Assembly (NCBI GenBank): GCA_963715635.1
Contig: OY970261.1
Location: forward strand, 2,480,001 to 2,544,000
Length of the DNA stretch: 64,000 nt
From: JAPKZH01 sp963715635
Lineage (GTDB): Bacteria; Acidobacteriota; Aminicenantia; Aminicenantales; UBA4085
Direction of reading: 5' to 3'
This document shows, in pieces, positions 18,743-26,163 of the stretch (position 1 is the first letter of the stretch; each line of letters opens with the position of its first letter). The translations under genes and the position numbers were made by a program. Under the pieces are notes generated by a model, which worked only from the letters and a program-made list of their open reading frames with translations, had not been told where the DNA came from and searched no databases.

Positions 18743-19208
18743 TTTCTCCTCCCGATTTATCGGAGCTTCTTTGGATTTTCACCAGGACTTCTTTTTCCTT
18801 TTTTCCCTTCATTTTTTTTAGAAGGACGGTCAAAACGCCGTTTTCCAGGTAAGCCTTGGCCTTGTCCGGCTGCACGGCGCAGGGAAGCGGGATCGCCCGA
18901 AGGAATTGCCCGTACTCCCGTTCCAGGCGCAGGTAGCGAATCCTTTCCGAGGCCGGGTTTTCTTTCTTGGCCCCCTTGATCTCGAGCCGGCTCGTATGGA
19001 GCGAAATATGAAGATCGCGCTGGGACAGGCCCGGGACTTCGACTTCGACGACAATGTCGTCTTCTTTTTCACGGACATCGACATAGGGGACCCAACCGCC
19101 CTCGAGGTTCAGCCATTCCCGCCGCTGGGAGAGGACTTCGCTCATGATGCGGTGGATCTCTCCCTCGATTTTCATCACTCTTGTCGTTGGCTTGATTCGT
19201 TTGATCAT
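18735..19208 (-). CDS. Hsp20/alpha-crystallin small heat-shock protein
   Basis: A 157-residue small heat-shock protein with an alpha-crystallin domain at roughly 40-140 (VPYVDVREKEDDIVVEVEVP; the A-x-L-x-NGVL motif appears as AYLENGVLTVLL). It holds unfolding proteins in a refoldable state. It leads the lon-thiL operon. The leader is unusual: an 81-nt palindrome at 19220-19300 begins 11 nt upstream of the ATG, so the mRNA start region can fold into a long hairpin; no canonical Shine-Dalgarno is visible. Confidence 0.93.
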   Translation of the reverse strand: MIKRIKPTTRVMKIEGEIHRIMSEVLSQRREWLNLEGGWVPYVDVREKEDDIVVEVEVPGLSQRDLHISLHTSRLEIKGAKKENPASERIRYLRLEREYGQFLRAIPLPCAVQPDKAKAYLENGVLTVLLKKMKGKKEKEVLVKIQRSSDKSGGENG

Positions 19209-19219
19209 GGTTTTAAATT

Positions 19220-19300
19220 GGGGTCAAACCTTACCATTTAACAAAATCTTATTTTTTTCGTCTCCATTAATTTTTTTGTTAAATGTTGAGGTTTGACCCC
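19220..19300. repeat. GGGGTCAAACC-family palindrome, copy 3 (longer variant)
   Basis: An 81-nt imperfect inverted repeat: outer arms GGGGTCAAACC / GGTTTGACCCC and inner arms ATTTAACAAAA / TTTTGTTAAAT around an AT-rich loop. It shares the first 11 bases with copies 1 and 2 but has a different inner stem. It lies between nrdR and hsp20, inside the hsp20 leader. Confidence 0.8.
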
Positions 19301-19303
19301 GGA

Positions 19304-19759
19304 CTATTTTTCTTTCAGGAGGTCTTCCAGCTCCTGTTTGAACTCCATCACGTCCCGGAACTCCCTGTAAACGGAAGCGAACCGGACATAGGCCACCTTG
19401 TCCAGGTCCTTGAGCCTGTCCATGACAAGTTGACCGATATCCGAGGCCTTCATCTCCTTCTCCGGCCGCTCCTGCAGCTTGGATTCGACCTCTTCGACAA
19501 TCTCCTCCAGCTTGCTTACGGCGATGGGCCGTTTCTCGCAAGCCTTCAGCATTCCCCTCAGGAGCTTTTGCCGGTCGAACAGCTGCCTGGAACCGTCCTT
19601 CTTGACGATCATGTAGGGAATTTCCTCGATCTTTTCATAGGTCGTGAACCGCCTTTTGCAGGCCAGGCACTCCCTGCGCCTCCGGATGGAGACGCCTTTC
19701 TTGCTTTCGCGGGAGTCGATGACCTTGCTCTCCAGGTGGGCACAGAATGGGCACCTCAT
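19304..19759 (-). CDS. nrdR: Transcriptional repressor NrdR
   Basis: A 151-residue repressor of ribonucleotide reductase genes. The N-terminal zinc ribbon has Cys3, Cys6, Cys31 and Cys34 (MRCPFCAH ... RECLACKRRFTTYE). An ATP-cone domain follows (KKDGSRQLFDRQKLLRGM). It senses ATP/dATP and binds NrdR boxes. No ribonucleotide reductase gene is in this window. Its start overlaps the stop of the upstream flippase-like gene. Confidence 0.96.
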   Translation of the reverse strand: MRCPFCAHLESKVIDSRESKKGVSIRRRRECLACKRRFTTYEKIEEIPYMIVKKDGSRQLFDRQKLLRGMLKACEKRPIAVSKLEEIVEEVESKLQERPEKEMKASDIGQLVMDRLKDLDKVAYVRFASVYREFRDVMEFKQELEDLLKEK

Positions 19760-20784
19760 TGTTCGATCTTCTCCCCTAATTTACGAAGCTGGAGCATCGT
19801 CAGCCCCTCTTTCCATAATATAACATATCCGCAGATGCATGTCATCACCAGCTGGATGGCATGGACGACGACGGTCAAGCCGACGGCCTGGTCGGGGTCC
19901 ATCCCGAAGAGAGTGGTCAGCCCCAGCTTGCTGAAGGCATCCAACCCGCCGACCATGCCGGGCGTAGGGATGGAGGCGCCGACGGCGGTCAAAAAGATAT
20001 AGGGGATCATAAACAGAAAAGGGATGGAGACATGAAAGGCCAGAAAGAACAGCCAGTAAAAAAAGGTGATCCCCAGCCAGACAACAAAGGATAACAAAAT
20101 ATAAATCAGCAGGTTGCCGAGAGAATGGAAGAACTTCAAGCCGTCGATGAATTCATGCAACAGGTTCAGGATCCTCTGGCTGAGTTTATGGGGAAACGGT
20201 TTCAGCAAGAAGCCGGCCACACGGAGGGCCTTCTCGCGAAAAAAATAAAAAAGGAGGCTGATGATGAGCAGAAGGGAGGCGAAAGACACGCCGACGATTC
20301 CCCAGAGGTAGAGGTTTTTAAACGCCTCGGTCTGAATCTTGAAGGCAGTCGGATAAAGGGGTCTGGCCAGAAGAAAAACCCCCAGCAGGAAACACATGGT
20401 GAAAATGTCGAAGGTCCTCTCGACGACGACGGTGCCCAGGGCGAAGCCGGCCCGGATATTTTCCTTGCGAGCGAGATAGAGAGGCTTAACCAGCTCGCCC
20501 AGCCGGCCGGGAAAAATGAAGGTCACGGTAAAGCCGATGGCATTGCCGGCGAAGAGGCTGTAAAATTTGACGTCACGTTTCTCATGGATCAGGAGATATT
20601 TCCAGCGATAGCCTCGGGTGACAAGGTGCAGCGGGGTGATCAGGATGACCAGGATAAAAAGCGGCCAATTCACATTCGTCAGGTAGCGGACGGCCTCTGT
20701 CCAATGGACGCCGCGGATGAAGAAGTAGAGAAAGACAACGGTCAGCAGGAAAATAACGGCCAGACGAATCCAGGTTTTTTTCAT
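19756..20784 (-). CDS. Lysylphosphatidylglycerol synthase TM-like / flippase-like membrane protein
   Basis: A 342-residue integral membrane protein with about eight helices, matching the UPF0104/LPG_synthase_TM family (RGYRWKYLL; FPGRLGELVKPLYLARKE; PTPGMVGGLDAF near the C-terminus). Members include the flippase half of MprF and proteins exporting glycosylated lipids. It has no aminoacyl-transferase domain, so it is probably a lipid translocator. It lies upstream of nrdR with a 4-nt overlap, perhaps only by operon convenience. Confidence 0.88.
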   Translation of the reverse strand: MKKTWIRLAVIFLLTVVFLYFFIRGVHWTEAVRYLTNVNWPLFILVILITPLHLVTRGYRWKYLLIHEKRDVKFYSLFAGNAIGFTVTFIFPGRLGELVKPLYLARKENIRAGFALGTVVVERTFDIFTMCFLLGVFLLARPLYPTAFKIQTEAFKNLYLWGIVGVSFASLLLIISLLFYFFREKALRVAGFLLKPFPHKLSQRILNLLHEFIDGLKFFHSLGNLLIYILLSFVVWLGITFFYWLFFLAFHVSIPFLFMIPYIFLTAVGASIPTPGMVGGLDAFSKLGLTTLFGMDPDQAVGLTVVVHAIQLVMTCICGYVILWKEGLTMLQLRKLGEKIEQ

Positions 20785-20846
20785 GTCGAGCCGTTCATAT
20801 TATCATTTTCGACCCAGTTTGCAAAGAGACGGATTTCAGGCAGGGA

Positions 20847-20875
20847 TTGAAAAATCGGGCGGAATTTATTATCAT
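20847..20875 (+). promoter_or_regulatory. Promoter of tRNA-Gln
   Basis: TTGAAA at 20847-20852, 17-nt spacer, TATCAT at 20870-20875. The expected start is a few bases before the tRNA 5' end at 20887. It lies in the divergent gap between the flippase gene and the tRNA. Confidence 0.6.
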
Positions 20876-20886
20876 ACCCGGGCGGT

Positions 20887-20960
20887 TGGGAAGTCGTCCA
20901 ACGGCAGGACTCATGACTCTGGATCATGCAATCAAGGTTCGAATCCTTGCTTCCCAGCCA
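20887..20960 (+). tRNA. tRNA-Gln (CTG)
   Basis: A 74-nt cloverleaf with encoded CCA. The acceptor stem TGGGAAG pairs with CTTCCCA. The anticodon stem is CATGA/TCATG and the 7-nt loop CTCTGGA gives anticodon CTG. The T-arm contains GGTTCGAATCC. It is followed by the metallophosphoesterase gene. Confidence 0.96.
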
Positions 20961-21002
20961 ATCCGATCCCGCGATTTTATCCAGTGTGGTTGACAGGGTT
21001 TG

Positions 21003-21950
21003 ATGAATCCTAAAAAAAGGGCGCCGCGACAATTTCTGTTCGTCCTGGTCATCGTCTTGGCGCTCCTTCCATTTGGATGTCAATCCCAACCGGCGCTTCT
21101 GACAAAAAATGGGGAACCCTTCAGGTTTGTTTTTGCCACGGATGTCCATCTCGAACCGGATCCGCTCTCCATCGAAAGGTTTGATCAGGCCATCGCCGCC
21201 ATCAACGGCCTGAAACCGAAACCCCAATTCGTGATCATGGGGGGAGACCTGATCGAGAATTCGTATACCCTGGATCTTGAGAGCGCCGATCGATTGTATC
21301 GTCTCTACCAGGACGCTTGTCTGAAATTTGGAATGCCCGTCCATCACATCGTCGGCAACAATGAGATCATCGGCTGGTCCAAAGCAAGCCGGGTGGCTTC
21401 CTCTCGTCCGGAATATGGAAAAGGCATGTTTCGTCAACGCCTGGGTCAGGGGGCCACCTACGGTTCCTTTGACCACGGCCAATGGCATTTTATCTTATTG
21501 GACTCGATCGAGAGGAATGAAGACCCAGGATTGAGGAGCGATACAAAAGGATTGATCGATGAAGGTCAGTTGAAATGGCTGTCGGAGGACCTGGAAAAAA
21601 CGGGAAAGACAAGGCCCGTCTGTATCGCCCTCCATATCCCGCTCTCCTCGATTTTTTATCAGACGCATCTCGACACGCTGGCGGCGCCGGCTCAATTTAT
21701 GATGGTGAATAATGGAACGGCCGTGATTCGTTTGTTGGCCAAGTACAACGTCAAGATTGTCTTGCAGGGACATGTCCATATTGTCGAGGAGCTCAGATAC
21801 AAGAACACGACGTATATCACGGGGGGCTCTCTGAGCAACGCCAGGAAGGATCCGAATTTTGAACATCCGGATGGATTCGTCGTCGTCAACGTAAAGGGGG
21901 ACGAATTCCGCTGGAAATATGCAGCCTATCCTTGGACGAGCAAAGAGTGA
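21003..21950 (+). CDS. Metallophosphoesterase, predicted lipoprotein
   Basis: A 315-residue calcineurin-like phosphoesterase with a lipoprotein signal (hydrophobic stretch ending in LLPFGC), so it is likely anchored on the periplasmic side of a membrane. Metal-binding motifs in order: ATDVHLE, MGGDLIEN, GNNEIIGW, ALHIPL and LQGHVHIVEEL. The third motif is GNNE where the family usually has GNH(E/D), so a metal-site or catalytic histidine is replaced by Asn. A TTG directly before the ATG could also start. It lies 42 nt after tRNA-Gln. The substrate is unknown. Confidence 0.87.
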   Translation: MNPKKRAPRQFLFVLVIVLALLPFGCQSQPALLTKNGEPFRFVFATDVHLEPDPLSIERFDQAIAAINGLKPKPQFVIMGGDLIENSYTLDLESADRLYRLYQDACLKFGMPVHHIVGNNEIIGWSKASRVASSRPEYGKGMFRQRLGQGATYGSFDHGQWHFILLDSIERNEDPGLRSDTKGLIDEGQLKWLSEDLEKTGKTRPVCIALHIPLSSIFYQTHLDTLAAPAQFMMVNNGTAVIRLLAKYNVKIVLQGHVHIVEELRYKNTTYITGGSLSNARKDPNFEHPDGFVVVNVKGDEFRWKYAAYPWTSKE

Positions 21951-22054
21951 CGAGCAAGCCGAATCCTCGTTTTATTTCGTGACCTCCGGCTGCGGGCAGA
22001 AGACAACCAGCCCCAAAATATCAATTTGGAGGGGAAGACCCCTTCCGGACACTC

Positions 22055-22090
22055 TTGGAAGGAAACCCATAACAAGGGTTTTCCTTCCAA
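22055..22090. repeat. Hairpin 1 of a four-hairpin cluster
   Basis: TTGGAAGGAAACCC (22055-22068) pairs with GGGTTTTCCTTCCAA (22076-22090), one bulged base, 7-nt loop. It is the first of four hairpins in the gene-free region 21951-22406, where I see no supportable protein. Confidence 0.75.
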
Positions 22091-22178
22091 CGGTCGCTTC
22101 GCTCCCTGCCTTCCTTCCAAGGAACATTTTCCGACGAATGCTTTCGGCGAAATGGAAGTCGCCGCTAGAATCGAAGCC

Positions 22179-22203
22179 AGGGCGGGGCATAAAACCCCGC
22201 CCT
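22179..22203. repeat. Hairpin 2 of a four-hairpin cluster
   Basis: AGGGCGGGG / CCCCGCCCT, perfect 9-bp stem with a CATAAAA loop. It is separated from hairpin 3 by only four bases. Confidence 0.75.
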
Positions 22204-22207
22204 GCGA

Positions 22208-22230
22208 CCAAGGGGGCGACTCCCCCTTGG
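22208..22230. repeat. Hairpin 3 of a four-hairpin cluster
   Basis: CCAAGGGGG / CCCCCTTGG, perfect 9-bp stem with a CGACT loop, nine bases before hairpin 4. Confidence 0.75.
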
Positions 22231-22239
22231 AACCCTCTC

Positions 22240-22287
22240 GAGCGGTTCACATGCCCCGTGGCAAGCCACGGGGCATGTGAACCGCTC
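22240..22287. repeat. Hairpin 4: perfect 23-bp inverted repeat
   Basis: Arms 22240-22262 and 22265-22287 are perfect 23-base complements (GAGCGGTTCACATGCCCCGT as the outer 20 bases) separated by only AA. No U-run follows, so it is not a standard terminator, although it could stop or protect transcripts of the gene upstream. Confidence 0.85.
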
Positions 22288-22406
22288 GTCAAAATAAAAA
22301 GTTGGCGTCCGCGGCGTTGACAGGCATTCTTCTTTAGGATACATTCGTTCCGACATTTTGCCAGAAGCCATCCGGCTTAAAAACGTCGGAAAATAAGGAG
22401 GACACG

Positions 22407-23981
22407 ATGAACAAGCATTCCCTGGCACGTTGGCTCTCGATAACAACTCTCATCCTTTGTTTTGCCTTGCAGGTCGCCGCCCAAGAAACCGTCGACCTTC
22501 AGGTCGCTCAACGCATCCGCAGAGAGGGACTCGAGTATTCCAAAGTGATGGACTATATGAGTTATCTCTGTGATGTCTACGGGCCGCGCCTGTCTGAATC
22601 CCCTCAATATCGCAAGGCGGGGGAATGGGCCGTGAAGACTTTAAAAGAAATCGGCCTGGAAAACGCGAAAATGGAACCGTATGGGACATTTGGCCGCGGC
22701 TGGGAGCTCCAAAAATTTTATGGGGCCATGACCGCACCCCAATACATGCCGTTGATCGCCTATCCAAAAGCGTGGACATCCGGGACGAACGGCGTCGTGA
22801 AAGGCAACGCGGTCTTTCTGGATGTGAAAAAGGCGGAAGACCTGAATAAATACAAGGGCAAAATCAAAGGGGTCATCGTCCTGACCCAGGGCGAACAAGA
22901 GGTGAATTTGGGGTTTGATCCCGACGCCAGAAGGGAGACGGAGGACGGCCTCAAAAGACTGGCCATGGCACCCGAGCCCGGGGTAAAACCGGCCATGGCC
23001 AACCGCATGGCAGACATGATCGCTCGTCAACAGCTTCAGCAGGCGATCACCAAATTCGTGAAAGAGGAAGGGGCGGCGGTCCTGCTGGAGCCCAGCCGGG
23101 GCAAGGACGGGACCATTTTTGTCCAAGGCGGCGGATCCTACTTTAAAACCGCTGAGAAGCCCTTGCCGGCGGTCGTTGTCGCGGCCGAGCAATACAATCG
23201 GATGGTGCGCATCCTTCAGAAGGACATTCCGGTCGCCATGGAAATCGAAATCCAGGCCAATTTTGTCGAAGATGATCCCCAAGGCTACAACGTCGTGGCC
23301 GAAATTCCAGGGACCGATAAAAAGCTGAAGGAAGAAATCGTCATGCTGGGCGGACATTTCGATACCTGGCATTCCGGAACGGGCGCCACGGATGACGGAG
23401 CCGGCTGTGGCGTGGCCATGGAGGCCGTCCGTATCTTGAAAGCGATCGGCGTCAAACCCAGGCGCACGATTCGGATCGCATTATGGGACGCCGAGGAACA
23501 AGGATTCGTCGGATCGCGCGGGTACGTGAACGCTCATTTCTTCGATCGGGCGAAAAAAGAAAAGAAGCCCGAATATGATAAGTTTGCGGCATACTTCAAC
23601 TTTGACAACGGAAGCGGGAAGATTCGCGGCATCTATGCCCAAGGAAACAACGCCGTGGTCCCCCTCTTTGAAGAGTGGCTCAAACCCTTTCATGATCTGG
23701 GGGCGACAACTGTCACCATTCGCAACACGGGGGGCACGGACCACCTCTCCTTCGATGCGGTCGGTCTGCCGGGATTCCAGTTCATTCAAGATGAATTGGA
23801 TTACGGCTCGCGGACGCATCATTCGAACATGGATGTTTACGACCACCTCTCGAGAGGCGATTTGATGCAGGCGGCGACGATCATGGCCGCGTTTGTCTAC
23901 CAAGCCGCCATGCGCAACGAGAAGCTGCCCAGAAAATATTTCGACCCGAACGAACAGAGACCGCCCCGATCCAATTTTTAA
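22407..23981 (+). CDS. Exported M28-family zinc aminopeptidase
   Basis: A 524-residue secreted peptidase. It has a signal peptide ending near AALQVAAQ-like residues (ILCFALQVAAQ), a protease-associated insert in the middle, and the M28 domain from ~300. Zinc and catalytic motifs: GGHFDTWHSG, the bridging Asp in GATDDGAG, WDAEEQGFVGS, and a final GSRTHHSNMDVYD histidine motif. It likely trims peptides in the periplasm or outside the cell, fitting a peptide-degrading lifestyle. It has a strong Shine-Dalgarno (AAGGAGG). It is followed closely by an exported small protein. Confidence 0.92.
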   Translation: MNKHSLARWLSITTLILCFALQVAAQETVDLQVAQRIRREGLEYSKVMDYMSYLCDVYGPRLSESPQYRKAGEWAVKTLKEIGLENAKMEPYGTFGRGWELQKFYGAMTAPQYMPLIAYPKAWTSGTNGVVKGNAVFLDVKKAEDLNKYKGKIKGVIVLTQGEQEVNLGFDPDARRETEDGLKRLAMAPEPGVKPAMANRMADMIARQQLQQAITKFVKEEGAAVLLEPSRGKDGTIFVQGGGSYFKTAEKPLPAVVVAAEQYNRMVRILQKDIPVAMEIEIQANFVEDDPQGYNVVAEIPGTDKKLKEEIVMLGGHFDTWHSGTGATDDGAGCGVAMEAVRILKAIGVKPRRTIRIALWDAEEQGFVGSRGYVNAHFFDRAKKEKKPEYDKFAAYFNFDNGSGKIRGIYAQGNNAVVPLFEEWLKPFHDLGATTVTIRNTGGTDHLSFDAVGLPGFQFIQDELDYGSRTHHSNMDVYDHLSRGDLMQAATIMAAFVYQAAMRNEKLPRKYFDPNEQRPPRSNF

Positions 23982-23998
23982 ATCGGCTGCCATCGGCC

Positions 23999-24517
23999 AT
24001 GTGGACAAAGCGGGAAAACCCGACTCGTTTTCCGATGGGGGCGATTTCGCACCATAGGGTTTGGTTCTCCCTCATTCTATGGATCAGCCTGGGTACGGTT
24101 GTCCCTTGGATTTCGGCGACAACGCCCTCCGGCCAAAAAGACACTCTGGCCGCTTTGAAAAAAATCTATGCCGAGGTGAAAGAGCTGGGCCCCTACCCTT
24201 CCCAGACCTTCATCCAACACGAATTCTTCGCCGGCGCGCCCGACGACGATGACACGAACAAAGACCAGCATGTCGTCGTTCTCATCCAGACCGTCAACGG
24301 CTTGGAAAAAATGAAGATCCAAGTGACCTACCTGGAGCGAACCAAAGAGAACCGCAATGTCAAATATGCCAGGGAGATGAAAAATATCTCTTGCCGGGTC
24401 GCCGCCGGCGGGGTCGAAATCCAGAGCACCGATTACACGAACCAAGAGATGGACAAACTGGTTCCGGACATTCTGCAGGCCATCCTGAACAAAAAAAAAT
24501 TGCTCAAACTCAAATAG
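23999..24517 (+). CDS. Hypothetical exported protein
   Basis: A 172-residue protein not recognised. It has an N-terminal hydrophobic stretch (VWFSLILWISLGTVVPWISA) consistent with a signal peptide. The mature part is mostly polar with an acidic DDDDTNKDQ run and beta-strand-like segments (HVVVLIQTVNG, MKIQVTYLE). A second ATG at 24035 sits nearer the hydrophobic stretch and may be the true start; neither has a clear Shine-Dalgarno. It lies 17 nt after the M28 peptidase and 35 nt before the MinD-like ATPase. Confidence 0.65.
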   Translation: MWTKRENPTRFPMGAISHHRVWFSLILWISLGTVVPWISATTPSGQKDTLAALKKIYAEVKELGPYPSQTFIQHEFFAGAPDDDDTNKDQHVVVLIQTVNGLEKMKIQVTYLERTKENRNVKYAREMKNISCRVAAGGVEIQSTDYTNQEMDKLVPDILQAILNKKKLLKLK

Positions 24518-24552
24518 AGAGCGATTCGGAGTTGACGGGAAATCCGAATTTA

Positions 24553-25521
24553 GTGTCTACTAAGAATATCTTGCAGGAAGAACAGAAGAAAAAAGGCGAG
24601 GCCAAGGAAGGGGAAATCTGGGCCTTCGGCGGCGGCAAGGGCGGCACGGGCAAAACCTTCATCGCCAGCTGCGTGGGAACGTCCCTGGCCAAGAGAGGCA
24701 GCCAAACCGTCCTAGTGGACATGGATATCGGCGGCGCCAACCTCCATTCCTTCATGGGCCTCAACCGGCCGCAAAAATCTCTGACGAATTTTTTCGAGGT
24801 CGGTATTCCGCTCTCGGACCTGGCCGTCCGGACGGAGGTGGAGAACCTGACCTTGATCACGGGCGACATTCATTCGCTCACCTCCGACACGATCAAATTC
24901 ACCCAGAAGCTGAAGCTCTTCCGGCAGCTCATGAAGCTCAACGCCCAGAACGTCGTCATCGACCTGGGCGCCGGCAGCCACCTCAACACGCTCGACACCT
25001 TTCTCGTGGCCGACAAAATGATCGTGGTCCTGGTTCCCGAAATGATCGCCGTCGAAAATATGTACCACTTCGTCAAAAATACGCTCTTCCGGAAAGTCAA
25101 AAAAATCCTTAAGGACTACGGCTTTCGAGAAATCGCCCAGCACGTCTGGGACCGGCGTCAGAGCTACGGGATCAAGAACCTCAAGGAGCTTATAGATTAT
25201 CTGAAAGAGAGCTTTCCCTATCTGGGCACGATCCTCGACCAAGAGCTGGCCGGCTTCAAGATTTCGATCGTCATGAACATGGTCAGGACCGACCAAGACA
25301 TCATTCTGGGCGCATCTATCAAAAGCGTCCTGATGAAATACCTGGGCATTCCGATCCAGTTCGCCGGCATCATCGAACACAACGATGCGGTCTGGAAATC
25401 GGTGCGCGAGCAGAAGCCGTTCATGCTCAACTATCTTTCCTCAAGCTGCGCCAAGTCCATCGAAGCCCTCGTCAACAATTTGATGCAGGGAAAAGAGGTC
25501 GCCACTACCGGAGGATTCTGA
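24553..25521 (+). CDS. MinD/FlhG-like P-loop ATPase
   Basis: A 322-residue deviant-Walker ATPase of the ParA/MinD/FlhG class with FGGGKGGTGKTF near residue 25 and VDMDIGGANLHSFMG after it. Such proteins form ATP-dependent dimers that position complexes at the pole or membrane. No ATG precedes the P-loop in frame; GTG 24553 is the best start, with TTG 24532 as an alternative. There are no flagellar or min genes nearby. Its TGA overlaps the ATG of the next gene by one base, so the two proteins are coupled and probably work together. Confidence 0.85.
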   Translation: MSTKNILQEEQKKKGEAKEGEIWAFGGGKGGTGKTFIASCVGTSLAKRGSQTVLVDMDIGGANLHSFMGLNRPQKSLTNFFEVGIPLSDLAVRTEVENLTLITGDIHSLTSDTIKFTQKLKLFRQLMKLNAQNVVIDLGAGSHLNTLDTFLVADKMIVVLVPEMIAVENMYHFVKNTLFRKVKKILKDYGFREIAQHVWDRRQSYGIKNLKELIDYLKESFPYLGTILDQELAGFKISIVMNMVRTDQDIILGASIKSVLMKYLGIPIQFAGIIEHNDAVWKSVREQKPFMLNYLSSSCAKSIEALVNNLMQGKEVATTGGF

Positions 25522-26069
25522 TGCCGCGGGAAGGGTTGAAGAGATATTTCGACATTCTGGAATTGAACCCCTCGGCCTCTCTCCGGGACGTCCAGAATGC
25601 CTATTGGCGGTTGAAAAAACTCTATGCCGAAGAGTCCTTGGTTCTCGCTCCGCTGGCCGATGAGTTCCCCGAGAAAATGCGAAAAAAGGTCCTCCGCCAG
25701 GTGGAGGACGCTTATGCCAAGCTCCAGGCCGCCCTCAAGAGCGAGGTTCCCAAATCGATTTCCATTTTTCCGGCTGAGCCTTCGGCCGAAAAGGTTCCTG
25801 AAGAAAAACTCATCGAGCAGACCACTTTCAGCGGGCCCGCCCTCAGAGAGGTTCGGGAAAGACTGGGGATCAGGCTGGACGACATCTCCAAGCTGATCAA
25901 GCTGCGGGTGGAGCTCCTCAAAAACATCGAGGAGGAAAAATTCGATGCCCTTCCGGAAGCCAGCTATCTCAAAGGCCAGCTGAAAAGCCTGGCCGGCTGC
26001 CTGCTCTTGAACCCTGACAAAGTCGCTGAGGATTATCTCAAGCGCTACCAGGAGCGGAAATCGAACTAG
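25521..26069 (+). CDS. J-like domain plus RodZ-type HTH protein
   Basis: A 182-residue protein with two recognisable parts. Residues 8-75 look like a DnaJ-type J domain (YFDILELNPSASLRDVQNAYWRLKK) but lack the HPD tripeptide needed to stimulate DnaK. Residues 110-178 match the RodZ/HTH_25 helix-turn-helix (LREVRERLGIRLDDISKLI ... ASYLKGQLKSLA). There is no membrane helix, unlike RodZ. It is translationally coupled to the MinD-like ATPase, so it may be an adaptor or DNA/cytoskeleton-linked partner. Function unknown. Confidence 0.8.
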   Translation: MPREGLKRYFDILELNPSASLRDVQNAYWRLKKLYAEESLVLAPLADEFPEKMRKKVLRQVEDAYAKLQAALKSEVPKSISIFPAEPSAEKVPEEKLIEQTTFSGPALREVRERLGIRLDDISKLIKLRVELLKNIEEEKFDALPEASYLKGQLKSLAGCLLLNPDKVAEDYLKRYQERKSN

Positions 26070-26163
26070 CGCCGATCATCGATTCGCCTGCAAAAAAATC
26101 CCCCTCTCCCCCCTTCGCAAGGGGTACAAGGGGGATTGGCGCACGCCGTAAGGATCGACGCTT

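Noticed and set aside
16376..18979. Two long + strand frames opposite lon
   Set aside because: They are antisense to a fully conserved Lon and contain no recognisable domain.
21951..22406. Search for a CRISPR array in the hairpin-rich region
   Set aside because: The hairpins differ in sequence and spacing; there are no repeated units with unique spacers and no cas genes nearby.
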